Shown here: positions 55,213 to 64,000 of the stretch, one piece after another
How positions within the stretch are numbered: the stretch's first letter is position 1
Layout: every line of letters begins with the position of its first letter
Source of the DNA: Amycolatopsis iheyensis
GTDB taxonomy: Bacteria; Actinomycetota; Actinomycetes; Mycobacteriales; Pseudonocardiaceae
DNA length: 64,000 nucleotides
Reading direction: 5' to 3'
Assembly (NCBI RefSeq): GCF_024703995.1
Contig: NZ_JAMXQV010000030.1
Location: 62,001-126,000, forward strand
Notes under the pieces: generated by a model
Seen by the model: the letters and a program-made list of their open reading frames with translations, nothing else
Databases searched by the model: none
What the model was told of the DNA's origin: nothing
Translations under genes and position numbers: made by a program

Positions 55213-56046
55213 CTAGAAGGGGAACACCGCCCGAAAGGCCGCCGCGATCGGTTCGAGGTCGGCCACGAGGCGGTCCAGCTCCTCGGGGCCGAGCGCGTCG
55301 TACGGCGCCTCCGCGAGCCGGTCGGTCAGCGCCTCGACCCGCTCCTTCGTCGCCCGGCCGGCGGGGGTGAGCCAGCCGTCTGTCTCGATGAGTCCCCGGG
55401 CGCGCATGCCGTCGACGACCGCGGCCAGCTGTGCGGCGGGCAGGTGGTGGACGCGGCCGAACTCGTGGGCGGGCATGCCGATGGACAGGGCGTGGAGCAC
55501 GTGGGCCTCCGTGCCGCCGATGCCCTCGGCCAGCAAGGCGGCGATGTGGCCGTCGCCGCGGTGCTCACGCAGCAGGGTCGCCGCGTGCCACAGCCGGGCC
55601 ACGGGCTCCTCCGGCACCGGCACCGCGCGCAGGGCGGCGTAGAGGGGACGTCCTTCCACGCGAGCGCTGGTCGCCGCACGCAGCAGCAGGTCGGCGGCCC
55701 GCGCGACACCCGGGGCGTCGGCGAGCTCGCCGAGGATCCGCCGGATCCCGGCGACACAGCCCCGCTCGCGAGCCGCCAGCGCCGCTTCGGGCGTGGTCAG
55801 CTCCCAGATGCGCGGGATGTGCCGGGCCACCTCACCGGGGGCGAAGTTGTAGAAGATCGCGTGGACGACGTCGGCGGGCACGTCGCGGCCGAGCGGCGCG
55901 GCCCGGCCGGCGAAGTAGGCGTCCCACGGGTGCCGCAGGCCCAGCGCCATGAGGGCCTCGTCGGACTCGTCGGCGAAGTAGGGGACGAGACCGAGGGGCT
56001 CGACCAGGTCGTACATGCGGCGGGCAACGGGTTCGGGGTGCGACAT
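55213..56046 (-). CDS. SCO6745-family protein
   Basis: 277 residues from ATG 56046, after GGAGACGAG. Pattern E-P-V-A-R-R-M-Y-D-L-V-E-P-L-G-L-V-P-Y-F, W-D-A-Y-F-A-G-R-A-A-P-L-G, F-Y-N-F-A-P-G-E-V-A-R-H-I-P and a C-terminal winged-helix-like part (L-P-A-A-Q-L-A-A-V-V-D-G-M-R-A-R-G-L-I-E). The family is common in actinobacteria and occurs in some biosynthetic clusters; its role is unknown. It converges on the SLT lipoprotein, 7 bases apart. Confidence 0.78.
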   Translation of the reverse strand: MSHPEPVARRMYDLVEPLGLVPYFADESDEALMALGLRHPWDAYFAGRAAPLGRDVPADVVHAIFYNFAPGEVARHIPRIWELTTPEAALAARERGCVAGIRRILGELADAPGVARAADLLLRAATSARVEGRPLYAALRAVPVPEEPVARLWHAATLLREHRGDGHIAALLAEGIGGTEAHVLHALSIGMPAHEFGRVHHLPAAQLAAVVDGMRARGLIETDGWLTPAGRATKERVEALTDRLAEAPYDALGPEELDRLVADLEPIAAAFRAVFPF

Positions 56047-56147
56047 CTCGTCTCCTGCGTGTTCCGGCGCGGTGCCCTCGTGGCGGCCGCTCACCCTGGC
56101 TACGAACCGCCGGCCCCGGATTCGACATCCGTGCTTCGGAAAGTTTC

Positions 56148-56181
56148 GAAGCCCCGTTCCTCCGGGGAGGAACGGGGCTTC
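56148..56181 (-). terminator. Terminator after the GH2 gene
   Basis: Perfect 14-bp stem GAAGCCCCGTTCCT/AGGAACGGGGCTTC with a 6-base loop, 29 bases beyond the GH2 stop on the minus strand. Confidence 0.8.
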
Positions 56182-56210
56182 ACTTCCAGGTCAGGGCCGG
56201 TGCGGGGGCA

Positions 56211-59200
56211 TCAGGAGAGCCGGGCGACCTCCTCGTCCGTCAGCGCCTTGCCGGCCACGGCGACGTCGTCGACCGCGCCGCGCCAGAAGTCGACGTTCTG
56301 GCCGTTGTACTTGGCCCGCCCGACCGTGAACGCGCCGGTGCCGGCGAGGGCCGGCCCGGCCGGTGCCGTCGCGACCTTCACGCCGTCGACGTACAGCCGG
56401 ATCTCGTTGCCGGCCCGCACCCCGGTCAGCTCGTACCAGCGGCCGATCTCCGGCACGACCTCGTACCGGGCCCGGTTGCCGCCAGGGGTGCTGAACGCGA
56501 ACGCGCCCTGGCCGTACTGCAGGTAGAACGGGCTCTCCTGCGCCCGGCCGTCCTGGCTCACCGCGGTCGCGTAGTTGCCGGGAAGCTCGTCGAGCCGCAC
56601 CTTCGCGGACACCGTGTAGTCGCCGGTCGTGTCGACGACCGGGCCGTAGGTGTCGGCGGAGCCGCCGGAGAACTGCAGCGCGCCGTCCTTGAAGGCCGCC
56701 CCGGCCGGGGTGAGCGTCAGCGGGTTGTTGCCGCCGCTCGAGTCCTTCGCGGTCGTTCCGCCGCGCTCGTCGAGGTGCCACGCCCCCTTGCCCGCGTACG
56801 GGTAGGGCTTGCCCGCGTTGGCGCCGGCCTCGATCACGCGCCGGTTGATCTCGCGGACCGGACCCGGGTCGACCTTGATCCGCTTGCGGTCGTAGGTCCA
56901 GAGCCCGTTCAGCTCGCCTTCCAGGTCGGTGACCTGCGTGTAGACCGACGCCGACAGCTCGGCCCTGGCCTGCCCGAGGTAGAACGTGCGGGTGTTGTCG
57001 ACGTACTTCGCCGTCAGCGCCGCCTTGTCCTGCACACCGCTGTAGATCGCGATCGGCGCACCCGGCCACTGGTGCCCCGGCGTGCGCAGCGTGAAGCCGC
57101 CGTGCTCGCCGTCCATCGCAACGCGCTTGCCGTCCGAGTGCGCCGGGTCGGTGTTGTTGTAGTCGTGGTGGTCGATGACGTCACCCGCGCCCGAGTCGCC
57201 CTTCGAAGCACAGCAGTTCACCCCGCTGTGGGCGTTGACGATCCGGCTCGGGTCGGCGGCCTTGACCTGCTCGGTGATCCGGCCGGTCGCGGCCTTATCC
57301 CACTCGCCCCAGCCCTCGTTGAACACGATCCAGGCGTAGACCGACGGGTAGTTCTGCAGCTGGTGCATCTCTTCCAGGCCCTGGCTGAGCCACGCCTGCT
57401 GCGCCGCGGGGTTGTTGCCGTCATCGAGGGACACGAAGTCCTGCCACACCAGCAGCCCGAGCTGGTCCGCGTGGTAGTACCAGCGGGCCGGCTCGACCTT
57501 GATGTGCTTGCGGACCGCGTTGAAGCCCAGGTCCTTCTGCGCCTTCAGGTCGAAGACGAGGGCGTCGTCGCTCGGCGCGGTGTTCAGGCCGTCCGGGTAG
57601 AAGCCCTGGTCCAGCTGCATCAAGGAGAAGAACGGCTTGCCGTTGAGCGTCAGCTTGGGAACACCGTTGACGTTCGTGATGCCGGTGGACCGCATGCCGA
57701 AGTAGCTCTTGACCTTGTCCCCGCCCAGCTTGATCTCCAGCTGGTACAGGTACGGGTCGTCCGGCGTCCACAGGTGCGGGTTCGGCACCGCCAGCTTCAG
57801 GTTGGAGTTCGCCGGGCCGCTGACCGTGCCGACCTGCCGGCCGCGCGCGTCCTTGGCGACCGCCGTGACGGTGGCGTTGCCCGCCGACTTGACGGTGAGC
57901 GCCAGCGAGCTGGTCGTGAGGTCGGGCGTCGTCTTGATCTCGTCGATGCCCTTGTCCGCCACCGGCTCCAGCCACACGGTCTGCCAGATGCCCGACGACG
58001 GCGTGTAGAAGATCCCGCCGGGGTTGGGGGACTGCTTGCCCTTGGGCTGGTACGGGCCGGTCGTGTCGGTGACGGCGACGACGATCTCCTGCTCGCCCCC
58101 GCGCTTGAGCGCGTCGGTGATGTCGGCGCTGAACGCCGTGTACCCGCCGGTGTGCTCCGCGACGAGCTTGCCGTTCACCCAGACCTTGGCCTGGTAGTCG
58201 ACCGCGCCGAAGTTGAGCTTGAGCCGCTGGCCGCCGCCGATCTTCCAGTCACGGGGGACGGTGACCGTGCGGCGGTAGAACATGTGGTCCTCGTGCCGTT
58301 CGAGCCCGGAGAGCTGCGACTCGATCGGGTAAGGCACGATCACCTTCTCGGGCAGCCGCTTGCCGAACGTCGGCTGCTGGCCGTCCTTGGCGGCCGAGAA
58401 CTCCCACGGGCCGTTGAGGTTGACCCACTTGTCGCGCTCGAGCTGGGGTCGCGGGTACTCCGGCAAGGGGTTGCGCGTGTCGACGTGCTCGCCCCACGGC
58501 GTCCGGAGGCGTTCGGTCGACGCGTTCGCGACGAGGCGCCCGGCCTTGCCGACCTTCGTGCCGTTCACCGCGAGGGCACCCGCGCCGTCGTAGTACATCG
58601 TGACCCGCTGGCCCTTCAGGACTTCTTCGGCCAGCCGGATCGTGGCCCGGGTGCGGGACGTCGCGATGGACGCGATCGGCATCGGCGTGGCGTCGACCTC
58701 GATGCGCAGGTGGTCCTGCAGGTCGCTCGCCCCCGAGACCCGGCCGTCGAAGTCGGCCGTGAGGGTGCGCCCGTCCTCGGCCACGTCCGCCGTGCGCGGC
58801 ACGACCGCGAAGTCGGCCGGTGGCGTGAACGCCGACAGCGGCACGATCTGCTTCGCGATGGCCGCGCTCGACCAGCGCAGGAACATGTTCGCGCCGCCGG
58901 TGTCCTGGAACATCTCCAGTTTGAAGTCGTACTGCTTGCCGGCGGTCAGCGTGACCGGCGCGCTGGTCTGCTCCTTGTCCCAGTCGCCGACCCAGTGGTC
59001 GATCACCGGCGCGCCGTCGAGGAACAGCCGGAAGCCGTTGTCGCCGATGGCGTAGAACGTGTAGTCGCCGGTCTGCGGCACGGCGAGCTGCCCGGTCCAC
59101 CGGGCGGTCGTGTTCTCGGTGCGCCCGGCGACCAGCCCGAAGACCGAGGTCAGGTCCGCGTGGTCGACCTCCCCGTCGAGCGCGGTGCCGGCGAGGTTCG

Positions 59201-59345
59201 CGAAGTCGTGCGCGCCCGGCGCCGACGGCGTGAAGTACTCGGCCTTCAGGCCGTGCACGGGCTCGGCGGCACCTGCGGGCGGCGTTCCCGACGCCACGCC
59301 CAGCCCCACCAGCAGGGCGAGGAGGACGGCAGCGGCTCTTCTCAT
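56211..59345 (-). CDS. Secreted GH2-family glycosidase with PA14 and LamG-type modules
   Basis: 1044 residues. Signal peptide ends near A-G-A (26). Residues ~30-180 are a PA14 module (G-L-K-A-E-Y-F, G-D-Y-T-F-Y-A-I-G-D-N-G-F-R-L-F-L-D-G). About 290-860 is the GH2 core: sugar-binding jelly roll (W-V-N-L-N-G-P-W-E-F-S), sandwich and TIM barrel, with acid/base E677 (V-F-N-E-G-W-G-E-W) and candidate nucleophile E747 (M-D-G-E-H-G-G). The last ~190 residues are a concanavalin/LamG-type module (S-A-K-V-R-L-D-E-L, R-L-Y-V-D-G). Substrate is unknown; PA14 often binds glycans. A perfect LacI-type palindrome lies upstream. Confidence 0.88.
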   Translation of the reverse strand: MRRAAAVLLALLVGLGVASGTPPAGAAEPVHGLKAEYFTPSAPGAHDFANLAGTALDGEVDHADLTSVFGLVAGRTENTTARWTGQLAVPQTGDYTFYAIGDNGFRLFLDGAPVIDHWVGDWDKEQTSAPVTLTAGKQYDFKLEMFQDTGGANMFLRWSSAAIAKQIVPLSAFTPPADFAVVPRTADVAEDGRTLTADFDGRVSGASDLQDHLRIEVDATPMPIASIATSRTRATIRLAEEVLKGQRVTMYYDGAGALAVNGTKVGKAGRLVANASTERLRTPWGEHVDTRNPLPEYPRPQLERDKWVNLNGPWEFSAAKDGQQPTFGKRLPEKVIVPYPIESQLSGLERHEDHMFYRRTVTVPRDWKIGGGQRLKLNFGAVDYQAKVWVNGKLVAEHTGGYTAFSADITDALKRGGEQEIVVAVTDTTGPYQPKGKQSPNPGGIFYTPSSGIWQTVWLEPVADKGIDEIKTTPDLTTSSLALTVKSAGNATVTAVAKDARGRQVGTVSGPANSNLKLAVPNPHLWTPDDPYLYQLEIKLGGDKVKSYFGMRSTGITNVNGVPKLTLNGKPFFSLMQLDQGFYPDGLNTAPSDDALVFDLKAQKDLGFNAVRKHIKVEPARWYYHADQLGLLVWQDFVSLDDGNNPAAQQAWLSQGLEEMHQLQNYPSVYAWIVFNEGWGEWDKAATGRITEQVKAADPSRIVNAHSGVNCCASKGDSGAGDVIDHHDYNNTDPAHSDGKRVAMDGEHGGFTLRTPGHQWPGAPIAIYSGVQDKAALTAKYVDNTRTFYLGQARAELSASVYTQVTDLEGELNGLWTYDRKRIKVDPGPVREINRRVIEAGANAGKPYPYAGKGAWHLDERGGTTAKDSSGGNNPLTLTPAGAAFKDGALQFSGGSADTYGPVVDTTGDYTVSAKVRLDELPGNYATAVSQDGRAQESPFYLQYGQGAFAFSTPGGNRARYEVVPEIGRWYELTGVRAGNEIRLYVDGVKVATAPAGPALAGTGAFTVGRAKYNGQNVDFWRGAVDDVAVAGKALTDEEVARLS

Positions 59346-59361
59346 CGGCGAGACCCTTCAT

Positions 59362-59379
59362 TTTTACAACGTTGTAAAA
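59362..59379. promoter_or_regulatory. LacI-type operator of the GH2 gene
   Basis: TTTTACAACGTTGTAAAA, a perfect 18-bp palindrome with a central CG, 16 bases before the GH2 start. AT-rich palindromes of this form are bound by LacI-family sugar repressors. No LacI gene is in the window. Confidence 0.75.
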
Positions 59380-59557
59380 CGCTCTGAAGCGATACAATCA
59401 GACAACTCAGACCCCTCACTACCGCCGAACGGCGGTATCTCGACGGCCAACTGCCAGGGCAACTGTGCGTAGTTGCGGACTGTGCGGACAGCGGAGGGAA
59501 AGCGTCCGGTAAGGCGGATCGGATCCCTTGGGCGGACACGTCGGGAAAAGGGGAGAC

Positions 59558-59719
59558 ATGCGACTGGTACGGATGGCCACGGCGCTGCCGGTGGCGGGTC
59601 CGGGGACCGCCGCCCAGGACGGGTTCGCCAAAGCTGTCTGGCGGACCTACGGCAACGCACGGGTGGAGCTGCCGAACGGCGGCCGCGTCTGCTTCCAGGA
59701 CCGGGCACCGACGGTCTGA
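59558..59719 (+). CDS. Small hypothetical protein
   Basis: 53 residues after AAGGGGAGAC. It ends G-R-V-C-F-Q-D-R-A-P-T-V and contains A-K-A-V-W-R-T-Y-G-N-A-R-V-E-L-P-N-G-G. No family is recognised, and no membrane segment is present. It is divergent from the GH2 gene and convergent with the GH25 gene. Ribosome site and even codon use give moderate support. Confidence 0.45.
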   Translation: MRLVRMATALPVAGPGTAAQDGFAKAVWRTYGNARVELPNGGRVCFQDRAPTV

Positions 59720-59774
59720 ACGGCCTGTGACCGCCGGTGCCCGGACGTGAAAGGCCGCTCGGGCTGGTGGGGGC

Positions 59775-61577
59775 TCAGCTGTAGGTCACCTGGGTGGTGC
59801 CGGTGGTGGTGTTGTAGGTGATTCCGCCGTGCTGGAAGGTGTTCCGGCGGCCGCCGGGCACGCCGTACTCGTCGCTGGTGGGGTAGCCGAGCGCGCTGCG
59901 TTCCCAGCCCAGCGACGCCCACTTGTCCCGGATGGCCCCACCGATCGACCACGCTCCCGTGCCGGCGGTCCAGTAGACCGAGGCGGAGTTGGTGAAGTGG
60001 TTGTAGCGGCCCACTCCGTCGGGGGTGCTCGTTTCGTCGGTGGTGGGGTAGCCGAGGCCGCGTTCCCAGCCGAGGGCCGCCCACTTCTTGCGGATCTCGC
60101 CTTGGACGCTGTGGGCGCCGGTGCCGACCGTGTAGTAGACCGAGGCGGAGCCGGTGAAGTGGTTGTAGCGGGCGACGCCGTCGGGCGTGCTCGTTTCGTC
60201 GGTGGTGGGGTACCCGAGGCCGCGTTCCCAGCCGAGGGCCGCCCACTTCTTGCGGATCTCGCCCTGGACGTTGTGCGCACCCGTGGCCGGGGTCCAGTAG
60301 ATCGACGCGGCCGCGCTGAAGTGGTTGTACCGAGCCGTGCCGTCAGGAGTCGCGGTCTCGTCGGTGGTCGGGTAGCCCAGGCCCTTTTCCGCGCCGAGTG
60401 CCCGCCACTTCTGCCGGATTTCGCCTTGCACGCTGTGCGCTCCGGTGCCCGGCGACGTGTAGATCGAGCCGGCGGCGAAGTCGTTGTAGCGGCCGACGCC
60501 GTCCGGCGTGCCCGTCTCGTCGCCGACCGGGAACCCGAGCGCCCCGCCGGGCCCGCCGAGGCGCTGGTAGGCGGTCAAGAGGTCGCCGTGGACCGCCCAC
60601 GCGCCGGTGTTCGGCGCGTAGTCGATGACACCGCCGGTGTACTTCTGCTCCCAGCCGCCGGCGACCGGGGTCTCGGCGCCGACCGGGGCGCCCAGGTAGG
60701 ACGCGGCGCCACCCAGTGCGGCGTAGTGCTCGGCGATCTTGTCCGGACCGCTGCCCAGCGCGGCCGCCCGGACCTGGTCGGCCGTGCCGTTGAAGTAGTC
60801 CTGGTCACCGGGGAAGACGCCGGAGTCGGCGTACTGCCAGAAGGTGTACGTGGTCCAGCCGCCGGGGATGGTGCCGGGGTCGGTGCCGTTGTGGGCGATC
60901 CACAGTGGACTGTTCACGGCGGTTCCGGCGGCCCCGCCGGTGCAGTTGGCCCACCAGCCGTTGGTCGTGTAGATCGCCGGCCAGCGGTTCGTGCGGTCGT
61001 GCACGGTGGTGGTGAAGTCGGTGATCCACGCGGTCAGCTGCGCCGGGGTCAGGCCGTAGCACCAGCCGGCCCAGTCGGCGGTGCCGTACGGGTTGTACTC
61101 GATGTCCAGCACCGGCGGCAGCGTGTGCCCGTCACCGACCCAGCCGCCGCCCTGGCCGAGGAAGTAGGTGGCCTGCGCGACGCCGGAGGAGGTGTCGGGC
61201 AGCGCGAAGTGGTAGGCGCCACGCATCAGGCCGGCGGCCGCCGAACCGGCGTAGCCGGCGGCGAACTGCGGATCGACGTAGGTTGTTCCCTCGGTGGCCT
61301 TCAGGTAGGCGAAGGTCGCGCCGTTGTGGACGGCTGTGGTCCAGTCCACCGAGTTCTGCCAGTGGCTGACGTCCATGCCCGGCGCGTTGCCGGCCGTGGC
61401 CGAGGCGGTCGCGCGGGCGACGCCACGGGCCGCGCCGTGGCCTTCGACGCGGTGCACCATCGAACCCATGAAATCGGATTCGGGGTGAGCCGGCGTGGTG
61501 CTCGCTCGGGCGTGGGTGGTGCTCAACAGCATTCCCGCCAGCAACGCGGGCACCACGACAAGAGCGCGTACCACCAT
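59775..61577 (-). CDS. Secreted GH25 lysozyme with LGFP repeats
   Basis: 600 residues. Signal peptide ends near A-R-A-S (26). Catalytic domain ~64-270: D69 in G-M-D-V-S-H-W-Q, D158/E160 in V-L-D-I-E-Y-N, and W-Q-Y-A-D near its end. From ~275 six LGFP-type repeats follow, each with [LY]-G-x-P, D-E and G-A-x-x-V-x-G-x-I; repeats 3-5 are almost identical at DNA level (K-K-W-A-A-L-G-W-E-R-G-L-G-Y-P-T-T-D-E-T), indicating recent duplication. LGFP repeats bind mycolate-type or other cell-wall glycans. The enzyme should hydrolyse peptidoglycan outside the cell. Confidence 0.92.
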   Translation of the reverse strand: MVVRALVVVPALLAGMLLSTTHARASTTPAHPESDFMGSMVHRVEGHGAARGVARATASATAGNAPGMDVSHWQNSVDWTTAVHNGATFAYLKATEGTTYVDPQFAAGYAGSAAAGLMRGAYHFALPDTSSGVAQATYFLGQGGGWVGDGHTLPPVLDIEYNPYGTADWAGWCYGLTPAQLTAWITDFTTTVHDRTNRWPAIYTTNGWWANCTGGAAGTAVNSPLWIAHNGTDPGTIPGGWTTYTFWQYADSGVFPGDQDYFNGTADQVRAAALGSGPDKIAEHYAALGGAASYLGAPVGAETPVAGGWEQKYTGGVIDYAPNTGAWAVHGDLLTAYQRLGGPGGALGFPVGDETGTPDGVGRYNDFAAGSIYTSPGTGAHSVQGEIRQKWRALGAEKGLGYPTTDETATPDGTARYNHFSAAASIYWTPATGAHNVQGEIRKKWAALGWERGLGYPTTDETSTPDGVARYNHFTGSASVYYTVGTGAHSVQGEIRKKWAALGWERGLGYPTTDETSTPDGVGRYNHFTNSASVYWTAGTGAWSIGGAIRDKWASLGWERSALGYPTSDEYGVPGGRRNTFQHGGITYNTTTGTTQVTYS

Positions 61578-61805
61578 GAAGTCCTCCCCGGTTCGATCCA
61601 GCCGGGACTGTAACCGACGGTTTCCCGGCCGAAAAGACCCGAGTCCGCGATCGCGGGAAACGTCTCGTTGGGCAATTTCTCACTTGGCAGGCGCGCCGTT
61701 TGCGGAAAGCCGCCGCGGTGGCCGGCCGGGTACCCCTCCCGGTGGCCGCCTTGATCGGCGAAGTAGCATTTGGAGCTCTCCTTCCCTTTTGGTAAAGGAA
61801 TTCCC

Positions 61806-62753
61806 ATGTCTTCGACCGGTACTGCGCCGGCGCCGGTTTTCGACCCGGCGGCCGCCTTTCCGGAGGCCGGTGTCCTGCGGTCCGCCGCGGAAGCGGGCGA
61901 TTGGCCGACCGTTTCGGGGTTTTTCGCCCGGTTCACGTCGCCGGACGAGCGCAGTTTCGGTGTCACGACCACGATGTCGGTGCCGGCCGCCGAGCCGATG
62001 CTGCGCGCCGTGGTCGAGCGGGAGCCCCGCGCGGAGCCGGCCCGGGTGCTGCTCGCTGCCCAGTACGTCCAGCGGGGGTGGACCATCCGGGGCACCGGCC
62101 CGGCCGCCGGGGTCAGCCGCGACCAGTTCGCCGGGATGCACGAGTGGCTGCGGCAGGCCGAGCACCTCCTGATCGACGTCACCGCCCGCGAACCCGCGAA
62201 CGCGGTGGCCTGGTGGCTGCGGCTCATCACCGCGCGCGGGCTCGGGCTCGGCCAGAGCGAGGCCCGGCGCCGGTATGACCGGCTGGCCGCGCACCACCCC
62301 GGTTTCCTGGCCGCGCAGCGGAACCTGCTCCAGCAGCTCAGTCCCAAGTGGGGCGGCTCCTGGGACGCGGCGCACGCCTTCGTCCGCGAATGCACGGCGG
62401 CGGCGCGGCCCGGCGACCCCCAGGGCGTCCTGGTTCCGGAGCTGTACCTGGAGCGCTGGCTCGAGCTCGGCCCCGAGGCGGGCGGTGACTTCCTGCGCGG
62501 GCCCGGAATCCGCGAAGAGATCGCCGCCGCCGCGGCGACGTCGGTGCTGCACCCCGCCTACCGGTCGCGGTTCGGCTGGGTCGTCGCGCACAGCACGTTC
62601 GCGATGGCGTTCAGCCTGATCGGCGACCTGCCGCGCGCCGCCGTGCACTTCCGCGTGCTCGGCGGGCGCGCCAGTGAAGGTCCGTGGCACTACTTCCCCG
62701 ACCCGGTCGCCGCGCACGCGCGGCACCGCGACCGCGCCCTCGCGAAAGGCTGA
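61806..62753 (+). CDS. Hypothetical helical (TPR-like) protein
   Basis: 315 residues from ATG 61806, after TAAAGGAA. All-helical, with repeat-like segments (L-R-A-V-V-E-R-E-P-R-A-E-P-A-R-V-L-L-A-A-Q-Y; A-W-W-L-R-L-I-T-A-R-G-L-G-L-G; H-F-R-V-L-G-G-R-A-S). No signal peptide. I do not recognise a named family; it recalls actinobacterial proteins of unknown function that have TPR-like helices. It lies 4 bases before an M16 peptidase gene, so the two probably work together. Confidence 0.65.
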   Translation: MSSTGTAPAPVFDPAAAFPEAGVLRSAAEAGDWPTVSGFFARFTSPDERSFGVTTTMSVPAAEPMLRAVVEREPRAEPARVLLAAQYVQRGWTIRGTGPAAGVSRDQFAGMHEWLRQAEHLLIDVTAREPANAVAWWLRLITARGLGLGQSEARRRYDRLAAHHPGFLAAQRNLLQQLSPKWGGSWDAAHAFVRECTAAARPGDPQGVLVPELYLERWLELGPEAGGDFLRGPGIREEIAAAAATSVLHPAYRSRFGWVVAHSTFAMAFSLIGDLPRAAVHFRVLGGRASEGPWHYFPDPVAAHARHRDRALAKG

Positions 62754-62757
62754 ACCG

Positions 62758-64000
62758 TGCTGTCCACCTTCGAGGTCGACGGCGTTCCCGCCGTGACCGC
62801 CAAGAGATCCGGCCCGCTGACCGCCGGCCTGGTCTTCCGGGTCGGCCAGGCGGACGAGACGCTCGCGACGGCAGGCGTCACGCACCTGGTCGAACACCTC
62901 GCGCTGCACCGGTTCGGCGTCGGCGAGCACCACTTCGGCGGTGCGACGGGCGCGGACCACACGTTCTTCGAAACGACCGGTTCGGAGGCGGAGGTCGTCG
63001 CGTTCCTCGCCGGTGTCTGCGCGTCGCTGAACGACCTGCCGTTGGACCGGCTGGAGACCGAGAAGTCGATCCTGCGTACCGAGGAGTCCCGGCGCGGCGC
63101 CGGGCAGCTGGCCCGTCACCGCTACGGGGCACAGGGCTACGGCCTGCCGGACTTCCCCGAGCTCGGTGTTCCCCGGCTCGGCCCCGCCGAGGTCGGCGGG
63201 TGGGCCCGCACCTGGTTCACCCGCGACAACGCGGCGCTCTGGGTGGCGGGGGAGCGCGTCCCGGCCGGGTTGCGGCTGCCACTCCCGGCCGGCGTGCGCC
63301 GTCCGGTGCCCCCTCGGCCCGTGGTCCTGGGCTCCGGTCCCGCCTACTTCTCCCATGGTGTGGGCGGTGTCGCCTTCAGCACGGTGGTGCGCCGGGGACC
63401 CGCGGCCCAGGTCTTCGCGAAGGTGCTCGAGCGGGAGCTGTTCCGCGCGCTGCGGCAGGAGGGCGGCTACTCGTACGAGGTGACGACGTCGTACCGGGAT
63501 CGTGGCGACGGCCTCGCGGAGATCGTCGGGCTCGCCGACGCCCTGCCGGACAAGGATGCCGCGGTGCTCGGCGGTGTCGTCGACGTCCTGGCCCAGTTCA
63601 AGGTGGGCCGGATCGACGCCCGTGACGTCGAATCGGTCCGCGCGCAGGCGGAGTCGGCGCTCTATGGCGCGGACGCGGTCGCGGCGCGGCTGCCCGCGCA
63701 CGCGGTCGCGCTGCTCTCCGGGGTTTCCCTGCCGAACCCCGAGGATCGGATCGCCGAACTGCGCGCGCTCGGCGTCGCGGACGTCCACGCGGTCGCCGTC
63801 GAAGCGTGCGGGGCGATGCTGCTGCAGGCGCCACACGGGCGGTCCGCGGACTGGGCCGGGTACACGGCGGTCCCGGCCTGCTCGCCCGCGGCGGTCACGG
63901 GAACCCGCTTCGCCGCCCGCGACCGGGCGGACTGCCACCTGGTCGTCGGCGCCGAGGGCTGCAGCCTGCACACGCCGGAAGGGGCGTCGACGGTGCGTTT
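62758..64000 (+). CDS. M16-family (insulinase-like) protein, 3' end beyond window
   Basis: GTG 62758 opens a frame that is still open at the window end (414 codons seen). Zinc motif H43-L-V-E-H47 is the inverted H-x-x-E-H of M16 peptidases, followed by E-T-E-K-S-I-L-R-T-E-E with a candidate third ligand, and R-Q-E-G-G-Y-S-Y-E-V-T-T of the second half. No signal peptide is visible, so it is cytoplasmic. It starts 4 bases after the helical protein gene. M16 enzymes near small genes sometimes mature peptides, but no precursor gene is seen here. Confidence 0.82.

Noticed and set aside
56775..59387. 870-codon plus-strand open frame opposite the GH2 gene
   Set aside because: Val/Arg/Leu-rich antisense shadow; the GH2 protein has all expected domains on the minus strand.

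Overview
The window is high-GC actinobacterial DNA: third codon positions are almost all G or C, GTG starts are common, and many genes overlap by 4 bases (ATGA or GTGA). The protein at 15240-16346 is near-identical in recall to Amycolatopsis N-acylamino-acid racemase, with its catalytic and metal-binding residues at that enzyme's numbering. An Amycolatopsis or close Pseudonocardiaceae chromosome is the best guess. I see no integrase, transposase, phage module, PKS/NRPS cluster or CRISPR array.

Layout. 1-3372: tail of a three-gene catabolic operon (SUMF1-domain protein, CoA-transferase, CitE-like lyase). 3421-11549: secreted protein, ArsR/MFS pair whose MFS carries an inverted coding-like insert, a large SARP/AfsR-type regulator, a decayed small gene with a 97-bp tandem duplication, two small conserved genes and a TetR regulator. 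11748-28898: a 17-kb same-strand series that I read as a D-amino-acid/peptide scavenging system. It holds a D-aminoacylase-like enzyme, the M20 hydrolase / GNAT / racemase trio of the known D-to-L conversion route, an MFS carrier, two beta-lactamase-fold hydrolases, an oligopeptide ABC importer with a fused permease-ATPase, and an S9 peptidase fused to a class C beta-lactamase domain. A repeated GTTCGTC-N6-GACGAAC site lies before three points in it.

28888-38894: MDR oxidoreductase with a MarR regulator, a structured candidate RNA, two MFS exporters, two valine tRNAs, a TetR/methyltransferase pair with palindromic operators, a DUF4287 protein, a repeat-rich stretch holding an SDR tail remnant, an SDR, a P450 and LexA. 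39169-48488: an AA10 LPMO behind a DasR-type site, a second SARP/AfsR regulator, a secreted I36-type protein, a lipoprotein, a nitroreductase, an XRE-type regulator with a small-peptide operon, and UppP.

48565-55205: on the minus strand a two-component system, a DUF998 protein, then three tiny ORFs chained by ATGA overlaps through a 75-bp tandem repeat into a transporter-glycosyltransferase fusion; on the plus strand a DUF1707 protein and a lytic-transglycosylase-like lipoprotein. 55213-64000: SCO6745-like protein, secreted GH2 enzyme with PA14 and LamG-type modules behind a LacI-type palindrome, GH25 lysozyme with LGFP repeats, and a hypothetical protein next to an M16 peptidase that runs off the window.

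Much of the content concerns turnover of cell-wall material, peptides and polysaccharides (D-peptide operon, LPMO, GH2, GH25, SLT lipoprotein, UppP) or local regulators with their own operators.
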